Assembly: GCA_031285965.1 (NCBI GenBank)
Contig: JAITVD010000033.1
Span: 1-64,000 of the forward strand
Direction of reading: 5' to 3'
DNA: 64,000 bases
Origin: Azoarcus sp.
GTDB lineage: Bacteria; Pseudomonadota; Gammaproteobacteria; Burkholderiales; Rhodocyclaceae
Numbering within the stretch: the stretch's first letter is position 1; every line of letters starts with the position of its first letter. Under the pieces are notes generated by a model. The model ran no database searches and was not told the DNA's origin. It worked only from the letters and a program-made list of their open reading frames with translations. This document shows, piece by piece, positions 34,104 to 40,851 of the stretch. The position numbers were made by a program, and so were the translations under genes.

Positions 34104-35198
34104 CTAAGGCGCTTTCTGTATCAGCAAGCTATCCAGTATCAAGCCCACCTCGACGGATGCCGCCTCCATCGAATGCAGCGCGTCCCGCATGCTCTCGGAA
34201 TCGCCCTGCTGCGCCGCTTCCAGGGCGATTTTGGCGCAGTCGTGCACCTTGGCATGCGGCACATCAAGCGAGCGGAACCGGGGATGCTGCCCAAAAACCC
34301 TCTTGCCCTGCCCTTCGTCGCACCAAACGCCTAAACGGCATTGCTTGTGGTTCTTGAGGATTCCGGGGTCGATCTCCGAAATGCCGGCCAGCATTTTGTA
34401 GACGCCGAGCTTGAACATTTGATGGTCGAACTTGACCGTCTCCATGAAACTTTCAATGGCCTGATCGCCAATCACCTGAGCCATCATCTCAACCAGTTCG
34501 GCCAATTTGATGATTGTGTCGCTGGTCTCCCTGGTGCCTTTCTGGCGAACCTTGGCAAACTCGGCAGCCTCATTGGCCTGCACTTTCGTGTTTGCCGAAG
34601 CCGTCCCAATCGCCGAAACCAAGGTGGAAATCTCCTGCGTCCCTTGCGCCGTTCTTTCGGCCAGCTTACGCACTTCGTCGGCCACCACGGCAAAGCCCCG
34701 CCCGGATTCGCCCGCCCTGGCCGCCTCGATTGCGGCATTCAGCGCCAGCAAGTTTGTTTGGTCGGCAATCTCGCGGATTAGGGAAACAAAGCCCGAGACT
34801 TCGTTGGTTTTCTCGGCCAGATTATCCATCGCCGCCGCAATCGAGAGCTGGTTGTTGGTCACTTTGGCAAAAGCCTCGACCATCTCATCGAGCGCGCGGC
34901 GGGATTCCCCGAGCTTAGAGACCGCATCCTTGGTTTCTTTATATCTTTCGTCCAGCGTCGACGAAAATTCGATGAACTTTCCCCTCACAACGTCGATGCT
35001 GTTGATTGTCTCGCCAAAGGGCGGCAGATAGGAGTTCCGCCGGGTGCGCTTATCCTCCATCGAGGCATGGTATTCCTCAAAGTGGGCCAGTTCGTCTTTG
35101 GCGTCTTGCGTCCACTGCTTGAGCAGCTCGATTTCCTGACGAGCCGACTGGAGTTCCAGCTCCTTTTCCCGCAATCGTTTATTTGCACCGAAAAGCAT
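34104..35198 (-). CDS. Soluble methyl-accepting chemotaxis protein with CZB domain
   Basis: A 364-residue cytosolic chemoreceptor: no signal peptide, membrane segment or HAMP domain. An N-terminal coiled coil ([17 protein letters not shown]) leads to the signalling hairpin (about 130-230) with the conserved tip [20 protein letters not shown] and [22 protein letters not shown]-terminal zinc-binding CZB domain follows: His in [14 protein letters not shown], then [12 protein letters not shown] and HAKVHDCA. The ATG at 35198 has GAGGG upstream, better than the ATG at 35210. It lies between two antitoxin-like genes and near the flagellin cluster. Confidence 0.93.
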   Translation of the reverse strand: MLFGANKRLREKELELQSARQEIELLKQWTQDAKDELAHFEEYHASMEDKRTRRNSYLPPFGETINSIDVVRGKFIEFSSTLDERYKETKDAVSKLGESRRALDEMVEAFAKVTNNQLSIAAAMDNLAEKTNEVSGFVSLIREIADQTNLLALNAAIEAARAGESGRGFAVVADEVRKLAERTAQGTQEISTLVSAIGTASANTKVQANEAAEFAKVRQKGTRETSDTIIKLAELVEMMAQVIGDQAIESFMETVKFDHQMFKLGVYKMLAGISEIDPGILKNHKQCRLGVWCDEGQGKRVFGQHPRFRSLDVPHAKVHDCAKIALEAAQQGDSESMRDALHSMEAASVEVGLILDSLLIQKAP

Positions 35199-35705
35199 GA
35201 TGACCCTCATTTTTTTGATGATAGAAGCATCGGCGAGCCATTCGGCATGCCGATGGCGGGCGCTTTCTCTAGTGTCTAGAGGTTAATAATTGCTAGGACA
35301 ATCGCAAGACACTAAGAATGACAATTAGGAGGAACAGACCGTTCAGCGTGAAATAGTGTGCTATGCCCTTCCTGTTGGCGCGGCGGATTCGCTTGCCTGT
35401 CGCGGGCCAATCAACCTTGCCTAAACAGGCAAGTCATATGGCATGAGGCACGATTCGTGGGCGGGTTCTGCCCCGGTTTCGCGGGCATTCAGCCAAGCCC
35501 CGAAGCCATCCCCAAAACCAGATAAGAAACCCTCGGGCGCTTTTGCCGAAACGCCGCCGAATGCGGCATAGGCACGTTTCCGAGTGCGCCATATTTCACC
35601 AAAACGCAGATTACAGGCTGGATTCGCGCCCCAAGCTCACGGAACATACTCAACTGTCCGCGCAAGCTGCCGTAAACAAAAGGGAATTCATATGGAGTCC
35701 CTGCA
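35199..35705. other. Intergenic region with inverted repeats
   Basis: No gene is recognised in this 507-base stretch. It holds TAGTGTCT (35270-35277) inverted as AGACACTA (35307-35314), a hairpin CTTGCCT-AAAC-AGGCAAG (35416-35433) and an AGGAGG not followed by a convincing frame. It may carry the chemoreceptor promoter and decayed sequence upstream of the HigA-like fragment. No HigB toxin is visible. Confidence 0.5.
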
Positions 35706-35939
35706 ATGAACATCAAACCCATCCATAGCAAAGCCGATTACAACGCCGCCTTGGCTCGCGTCGACGCGTTATTGGAAGCCATGCCCGGTTCTCTGGACGC
35801 GGATTCCCTGAACGCGGACGAACTGGAAGTGCTCGCGGTGCTCATCGACCACTATGAAGGGAACATCGACCAAATCGGCTTGATGGAACCCGACCCCATC
35901 GGGGCGCTGGCCTGCTTCATGGAACAGCACGGGCTGTAG
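35706..35939 (+). CDS. HigA-like antitoxin N-terminal domain, helix-turn-helix missing
   Basis: A 77-residue protein matching the N-terminal part of COG5499 antitoxins: MNIKPIHSKADYNAALARVD, ADELEVLAVLIDHYE, then DPIGALACFMEQHGL. Full-length members continue directly with a DNA-binding helix-turn-helix of about 50 residues (TRKDL...), and this copy stops right before it. No HigB toxin is found upstream, where it normally lies. It is either a truncated remnant or a free toxin-binding domain. Confidence 0.7.
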   Translation: MNIKPIHSKADYNAALARVDALLEAMPGSLDADSLNADELEVLAVLIDHYEGNIDQIGLMEPDPIGALACFMEQHGL

Positions 35940-35982
35940 GCGGCGAACCGCCCGGCCCGAAACCGCTGCTGAACGAAACCCG

Positions 35983-36255
35983 CTACTGAAGAACCGCTTC
36001 CGCGCCAGACGCGGAAGGCGGCTTTTCGCCGTACCGCTGATAGATGTGCTCGACGAGCGCCGCCAGATTGGCGAGCGTGCGTTCAATCTCGGCGCGGTCT
36101 TTCGGGCAAGCGGGCGGCAAATGCCCCAGCCGGTCGACGAGCGCGCTCATGCGATGGGCGGCGTCTTCCCAGCTTTTTTCCGCGAAAAGCGGCTCAAGAT
36201 TGGCGATTTCCTGCGCAACCGACTGATACGAAACGGATTCAACGCGAGCCTTCAT
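35983..36255 (-). CDS. fliT: Small flagellar chaperone FliT-like
   Basis: A 90-residue helical protein at the FliT position right after fliS in a fliD-fliS-fliT order. FliT binds FliD and keeps it unassembled before export. Helices such as SVAQEIANLEPLFAEKSWED and LANLAALVEHIYQRYGEK fit. The ATG at 36255 has GGAG seven bases upstream; a longer frame from 36342 would overlap fliS. The family is poorly conserved, so the call is positional. Confidence 0.7.
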   Translation of the reverse strand: MKARVESVSYQSVAQEIANLEPLFAEKSWEDAAHRMSALVDRLGHLPPACPKDRAEIERTLANLAALVEHIYQRYGEKPPSASGAEAVLQ

Positions 36256-36298
36256 GGACTTGCTCCAAAAGCCCCGCCACTTAAAACCTAAAGCGAGG

Positions 36299-36703
36299 TC
36301 ATTTCTTCTGTTTGTCGGGGTCGATCTGCGCCCAAGCGCCATGAATTTCGCTAAGCAGCGAAAGCACTTCCTTCATGGCGGGGATGTCGTTTTTCATGTT
36401 CGCCCACAGCAGCCTTGAGACCATGTAGTCATACAGCGCCGCGAGCCGTGCCGCCAGTTCGCCGCCCTGCCCCATGTCCAAGCTCACTTTCAACCCGTTG
36501 CCGATGATGTCGATGGCTTTGGAAAGGTTTGCGCCGCGTTCCGCGATGTTGCCCTGTTCCGCATGCACCCTCGCGACGTTGATCGCCGTCTCAGCGCCCT
36601 CGAACAGCAGCACGATCAGCCTGTGCGGGCTGGCCGTGCTGATGTCTGAAGCGTGTCCCCAATCCGCGTAAGTCTTGGCGGGGCTTTCATATCTTCCAAA
36701 CAT
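36299..36703 (-). CDS. fliS: Flagellin export chaperone FliS
   Basis: Cytoplasmic flagellin chaperone of 134 residues. Marks include DISTASPHRLIVLLFEGAET, GNIAERGANLSKAIDIIGNG and YDYMVSRLLWANMKND. It lies 30 bases after fliD. Confidence 0.94.
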   Translation of the reverse strand: MFGRYESPAKTYADWGHASDISTASPHRLIVLLFEGAETAINVARVHAEQGNIAERGANLSKAIDIIGNGLKVSLDMGQGGELAARLAALYDYMVSRLLWANMKNDIPAMKEVLSLLSEIHGAWAQIDPDKQKK

Positions 36704-36733
36704 GTTCTCTCTCCGCCGTCATGGACGGCATCA

Positions 36734-38056
36734 TCATGTTGTTCTGATGGAAGCGAGTTGCTGCGCAAGATAGTTGCTCGTCGAATTCATCCTCGATACC
36801 AAAGTATCGAGCGCGCTGAACTGCTTGCGGTAACGCGCCTCCACCGCCTCCAGCCGCATCGTCATGGTTTCCTGCCGCTTTTCCAGATTGCGGATGCTGC
36901 TCCGCATGCTGTCCTGCGCCAACTGAACTTCGCCGCCTGTGCCCGCGAGCTTGTCCAGTCCGCTATTGAAGCGGTTCCCGATTTCGGCGGTAAAGTTGGC
37001 GACCATATTCGGGTCTTGGGTAATCGCCTCCTTGAGCTTGTCGTTATCGAGCGAAAGCGTGCCGTCCTTCTGGAAGCTGATGCCCAGCTTGGAAAGCGTC
37101 AAGCCATCGCCGTTGCTGTCCTGAAGGCTGCTGCTCGGCTCGAAGGCGAGGTTGCGCAGCGTGGTCTCCGCGTCCCGCAAGAGGCGATTGCCGTTGAGCG
37201 CCCCCGCCGCTTTCGTTTCACTGTCATAGGAACCAAGCGATTTGACGGTGCTGACAACGTCATTGAACGCCTTGACGAAAGACTCCAGATTTTTCTGGAG
37301 CTTGTCGCCGTAATCCGCTTCTACCGACACGGTCGTGGGCGCGGTCGTCGTGGCTTTCAACTGGAGCGACACGCCCGTCACAGCGTCCTTCACGGTATTG
37401 GAGGCGCTGGTGATGGAAATGCCGTCGATTTTCAGTTCCGCGTTCTGCGCCGCCTGCACTTGGGTTGCCGTGCCTGACACGCCCGCGCCGCTCACGGTAA
37501 AGGCGTTTTCCGCGCCTTCCGCGCCGGTCAGAATCAATTGCTGCCCGCTGCTGCCATTGACGACGGTGGCCGTCACGCCCTTGCCCGCCTGATTGATGGC
37601 GTTGGCAACCGCGTTCAGCCCCGTGCCCGAGGGCGTGACCGAAAAATTCTTTGTGGTGTCGCCAAAGGTGAATTCAATTGCGCCGCCATTGAAGCTGCTG
37701 GCGTCGAACCGGGTTTTCTGGCCCTGCGCAAGCTGGGTCACTTCCAGGTTGTAGCTGCCGGAGCGAGCGCCCGCGCCAACGGTGACGGAAGCCGCCTTGT
37801 CATCGGAAACCGTTCCCTTGAAAGTGCCGAACTTATCCAGCGCGGACTGCAATACGTCCGGCTTCAGCGCCTTGCTTGCCGTTTGCAGCGCCGACAGCTT
37901 GCTTGCCAACGTGCCCATCGCCGAAATCTTCGTATTGAAGGAACTCACCTGGCTTTGCAGCTTGGCGAGAGGCTGCCTCTCGACAGTCATGAGTTTCGTG
38001 ACCAAACCTTCCAGGTCCAGCCCCGAACCTGCGCCCAGCGAAGTAACGGTTGCCAT
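36734..38056 (-). CDS. fliD: Flagellar filament cap protein FliD
   Basis: Caps the filament tip and helps flagellin polymerise. It has 440 residues: the N-terminal SLGAGSGLDLEGLVTKLMTV, a central FliD domain (VEADYGDKLQKNLESFVKAF) and a C-terminal coiled helix ending YLAQQLASIRTT. An AGGAGG-like site precedes the ATG. It is in the operon flaG-fliD-fliS-fliT. Confidence 0.95.
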   Translation of the reverse strand: MATVTSLGAGSGLDLEGLVTKLMTVERQPLAKLQSQVSSFNTKISAMGTLASKLSALQTASKALKPDVLQSALDKFGTFKGTVSDDKAASVTVGAGARSGSYNLEVTQLAQGQKTRFDASSFNGGAIEFTFGDTTKNFSVTPSGTGLNAVANAINQAGKGVTATVVNGSSGQQLILTGAEGAENAFTVSGAGVSGTATQVQAAQNAELKIDGISITSASNTVKDAVTGVSLQLKATTTAPTTVSVEADYGDKLQKNLESFVKAFNDVVSTVKSLGSYDSETKAAGALNGNRLLRDAETTLRNLAFEPSSSLQDSNGDGLTLSKLGISFQKDGTLSLDNDKLKEAITQDPNMVANFTAEIGNRFNSGLDKLAGTGGEVQLAQDSMRSSIRNLEKRQETMTMRLEAVEARYRKQFSALDTLVSRMNSTSNYLAQQLASIRTT

Positions 38057-38098
38057 GATGTTGCCTCCTTCAAATTCAAACGCGCACGACAGATGCGC

Positions 38099-38533
38099 TC
38101 ATGCTTCCTGTTCCACAATTAGCCCCGCGACCTTGTCGAGCGCCTTGGTCAGCGCCAGCACGTCCTCGGAGGGAATCTGCTTGATGACTTCATCTGTTTC
38201 GTTATCCATGATCTTGACCACGATTCTGCCCAGATCTTCGTCTATCGAGAACTCCAAAGAAGTCACATAAGGACGGATAAAGTTATTCAGCTTTTCCACG
38301 CTTTCCCGCACTGCCTGCTCCAGCTTTTCCGCCTGCGCGGCGCTGCCGGGATTCGTCGCTTCCTGTCCGCGACCGACGGCGCGCGCCTCATCGGCGGCTT
38401 GGGAGGACTGCTGTGCGGGCAGTCCGGCCATTTCGGCAAACTGGGGCGTGGAAGATCGCGGCGATGCCTGCGACGTGGCGCGGCCAGACAGCCCGATGCC
38501 CGCAGCGGCGTTAGTGATGGCATTGATTTCCAC
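38099..38533 (-). CDS. flaG: Flagellar protein FlaG
   Basis: A 144-residue FlaG-family protein with the typical C-terminal part (about 80-144): LNNFIRPYVTSLEFSIDEDL, GRIVVKIMDNETDEVIKQIP and ALTKALDKVAGL. FlaG affects filament length in several species; the first 70 residues are low-complexity and not conserved. It lies between fliC and fliD. Confidence 0.9.
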   Translation of the reverse strand: MEINAITNAAAGIGLSGRATSQASPRSSTPQFAEMAGLPAQQSSQAADEARAVGRGQEATNPGSAAQAEKLEQAVRESVEKLNNFIRPYVTSLEFSIDEDLGRIVVKIMDNETDEVIKQIPSEDVLALTKALDKVAGLIVEQEA

Positions 38534-38561
38534 GATTCAGCCCTCTTTATGTGTGGCTTGA

Positions 38562-38590
38562 GGGAACGCCGGCCACTGGCCAGCGTCCCC
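38562..38590 (-). terminator. Strong stem-loop between fliC-1 and flaG
   Basis: GGGACGCTGGCC pairs with GGCCGGCGTTCCC (minus strand, two mismatches) around a three-base loop. There is no T run. It may protect the flagellin mRNA from 3' decay or reduce readthrough into flaG-fliD. Confidence 0.6.
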
Positions 38591-38619
38591 CCTGTTACAA
38601 CCGTTTGCCGCGCAGAGCG

Positions 38620-39438
38620 TTATCGCAAGAGCGACAGCACGTTCTGCGGCAGGGCGTTTGCCTGCGACAACATGGCAACGCCAGCCTGTTGCAGCACTTG
38701 CGAACGCGCCAGCTTGGCGGTTTCAGACGCGTAGTCCGCGTCCATGATTCGGCCACGCGCCGCTTCGGTGTTTTCATGCGCCGCCGAAAGCTGATTGAGC
38801 ACGCCCTCAAAACGGTTCTGAATCGCGCCCAGGGAAGCGCGGTTGCTGTTGATGTCGTTAATCAAAGTGTCGAGGGAACTCATGGCGGAGAGTGCCGCGC
38901 CGCCCGTGGAGCCGCTCACCGCCATCGCGCCGATGGACACCACACCGATTTTGACACCGATCTGCGATTCGCCGGTGGTGGTCGCGCCAACCTGGAAATT
39001 GACCGCAGCCGAGAACGTGCCGTCGAGCAGTTTTTGACCGTTGAAATTGGTGGCGCTGATAACGCGGTTGATTTCGCTCGCCAGTTGCTGGAATTCAGTA
39101 TCCAGCGCGCCACGGTTGGTGGAGTCATATTGGCCAGACGCCGCCTGCACGGCCAGCTCGCGCATCCGCTGGAGGTGCTCGCCAATCACGTTCATGCCCG
39201 CTTCCGCCGTTTTCGCCAGGGAAAGGCCGTCGTTGGCGTTGCGCATCGCTACCGTCATGCCGCGCGCTTGCGCGTTCATTTTTTCCGCCACGGCCAGACC
39301 GGCGGCATCGTCGGCGGAGCTATTGACGCGAAGGCCAGAGGAGAGCCGCTGGAGGGACGTGCTCAGAGCGCCTTGCGAAGTATTCATGTTGCGCTGGGCA
39401 TTGAGCGACGAGACATTGGTGTTGATGACTTGTGCCAT
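38620..39438 (-). CDS. fliC: Flagellin (distal copy)
   Basis: A short 272-residue flagellin made almost only of the D0/D1 helices: N-terminal INTNVSSLNAQRNMNTSQGA and SSGLRVNSSADDAAGLAVAE, C-terminal ENTEAARGRIMDADYASETA and QANALPQNVLSLLR. It is collinear and the same length as the second flagellin (39751-40569). The two differ mainly in the central part. No sigma-54 site is found in the 312 bases upstream. Confidence 0.96.
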   Translation of the reverse strand: MAQVINTNVSSLNAQRNMNTSQGALSTSLQRLSSGLRVNSSADDAAGLAVAEKMNAQARGMTVAMRNANDGLSLAKTAEAGMNVIGEHLQRMRELAVQAASGQYDSTNRGALDTEFQQLASEINRVISATNFNGQKLLDGTFSAAVNFQVGATTTGESQIGVKIGVVSIGAMAVSGSTGGAALSAMSSLDTLINDINSNRASLGAIQNRFEGVLNQLSAAHENTEAARGRIMDADYASETAKLARSQVLQQAGVAMLSQANALPQNVLSLLR

Positions 39439-39680
39439 TTTTTATCTCCTTGAGGTTAGGGACTTCATCGAGCAAGACGCAGGATTGTCGGCGAGAGCCT
39501 GAGACGTTATCCGTTGCTCGTCTGCTTGTTTGCGATAACGGCGGGATATTGGATTTCTGAATGAGCACGGCGGCATTCCGTCAATTTTTCTGCGTCGGGC
39601 GTGAAATTTTCACGGTCTGCTTTGCCTTGCTCCCTGCTCCCCCTCCCGGCGGGAGAGGGAATTTCTGTCGCCCGCCCGCC
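39439..39680. other. Region upstream of the distal flagellin
   Basis: It contains no credible gene. A weak sigma-28-like arrangement on the minus strand (CAAA, 14 bases, ACGGATAA at about 39510-39535) is possible. A GC-rich palindrome (CTCCC-GGC-GGGAG at about 39643-39655) lies in a stretch resembling common short intergenic repeats. A ribosome site (AGGAGA) precedes the gene. Confidence 0.4.
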
Positions 39681-39721
39681 TAAAACAAAAGTGCGCCCCG
39701 GCAAAAACCGCGATGGCGCAC
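39681..39721 (-). terminator. Rho-independent terminator after the proximal flagellin
   Basis: On the minus strand GTGCGCC (39715-39721) pairs with GGCGCAC (39691-39697) and runs into TTTTGTTTTA. It lies 30 bases after the proximal flagellin stop and separates the two flagellin genes. Confidence 0.8.
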
Positions 39722-39750
39722 AAAGGAGGAAGAACATGGCTTTTTATCAA

Positions 39751-40569
39751 TTACTGCAACAGCGACAGCACGTTCTGCGGCAAGGCGTTTGCCTGTGCCA
39801 GCATGGCCACGCCCGCCTGCTGGAGCACCTGCGCCCGCGCCAGCTTCGCGGTTTCGGTGGCGTAGTCCGCGTCCATAATCCGCATCCGCGCCCCTTCCGT
39901 GGATTCCCGCGAGGCCGCCAGTTGGTCGAGCACGCCCTCAAAGCGGTTCTGGATAGCGCCCAGCGAAGCGCGGTTGTTGTTGATGTTGTTGATGGCCACA
40001 TCAATCGCGGAAATCTCGCTGAGCGCGTTAGCCCCGTCTGCCCCTGTGATGGCGAGAGTGCCTACGGAAACCGGGGCAATTTCCACCAGAATCTGCGATT
40101 CCGGGGTCGAGTTGGGGCCGACCTGAAAATTCACCCCGGCGGAGAACGTGCCGTCCAGCAGTTGTTGGCCGTTGAAATTGGTGGCGCTGATGACGCGGTC
40201 TATTTCGCTCTTCAATTCCTGATATTCGGTGTCCAGCGCGCTGCGGTTGTCGGCATCCCATTGCCCGGAAGCCGCCTGCACCGCCAGCTCGCGCATCCGC
40301 TGCAAATGGCTGCCGATGACATTCATCCCCGCCTCGGCCACCTGCGCCAGCGAGATGCCGTCGTTCGCGTTGCGCATCGCCACCGTCATGCCCCGCGCCT
40401 GCGCGTTCATTTTTTCCGCCACCGCCAATCCGGCGGCATCGTCCTTGGAACTATTCACCCGCAGGCCGGAAGAGAGCCTTTGCAGCGACGTAAACAAGGA
40501 TGTCTGCGACAAATCCAGATTTCGCTGCGCATTGAGCGACGAGATATTGGTATTGATGATTTGCGGCAT
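39751..40569 (-). CDS. fliC: Flagellin (proximal copy, sigma-54 promoter)
   Basis: A 272-residue flagellin with the D0/D1 termini INTNISSLNAQRNLDLSQTS, SSGLRVNSSKDDAAGLAVAE and TEGARMRIMDADYATETAKL. The central part (GPNSTPESQILVEIAPVS) differs from the other copy. The ATG at 40569 follows AGGAGA; a longer frame is noise. A perfect sigma-54 promoter lies at 40663-40678, and a terminator follows the gene. Confidence 0.96.
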   Translation of the reverse strand: MPQIINTNISSLNAQRNLDLSQTSLFTSLQRLSSGLRVNSSKDDAAGLAVAEKMNAQARGMTVAMRNANDGISLAQVAEAGMNVIGSHLQRMRELAVQAASGQWDADNRSALDTEYQELKSEIDRVISATNFNGQQLLDGTFSAGVNFQVGPNSTPESQILVEIAPVSVGTLAITGADGANALSEISAIDVAINNINNNRASLGAIQNRFEGVLDQLAASRESTEGARMRIMDADYATETAKLARAQVLQQAGVAMLAQANALPQNVLSLLQ

Positions 40570-40662
40570 TTCTTCTCTCCTTTGGAGGTTATTGGCGTTT
40601 CCCCGCGTGCGCCTCGCCACTTGGCGGATGAAACGGCTACGCAACGCCCTCGGAGAGCATCT

Positions 40663-40678
40663 AGCATTTAACGTGCCA
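40663..40678 (-). promoter_or_regulatory. Sigma-54 promoter of the proximal flagellin
   Basis: Minus-strand TGGCACGTTAAATGCT fits the -24/-12 consensus (TGGCACGN4TTGCW) at nearly every position. The predicted start is near 40651, giving a leader of about 80 bases. Flagellin under sigma-54 is unusual where sigma-28 normally drives it. Confidence 0.88.
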
Positions 40679-40851
40679 GATTTTATTTTTCCCGCATCCT
40701 CTTTCCCATCCAAGCGGAATAGCGGAAAAAGCGGGCGGCGAAGCGAATATGAATTTGAAAGAAATGCCCCGCTATTCCCCGCCTATTCCCCTCTTAGCCC
40801 ATCGCGCACCGCCCATATCCTTATTGAATTGCCATCCGCAGATGCCGCCGC

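Noticed and set aside
33786-34334. A 182-codon plus-strand frame
   Set aside because: Most of it is antisense to the chemoreceptor gene and it has no recognisable domain or ribosome site.
35080-35300. Sigma-28 promoter for the chemoreceptor gene
   Set aside because: A GAAAG...GCCGAATG pair on the minus strand has the spacing two bases too long; not convincing.
39601-40671. A 356-codon plus-strand frame over the proximal flagellin, with an AGGAGG seven bases before an internal ATG
   Set aside because: It is exactly antisense to a clear fliC, and a similar long frame lies antisense to the other fliC. Both follow from codon use in GC-rich genes. The product matches nothing.
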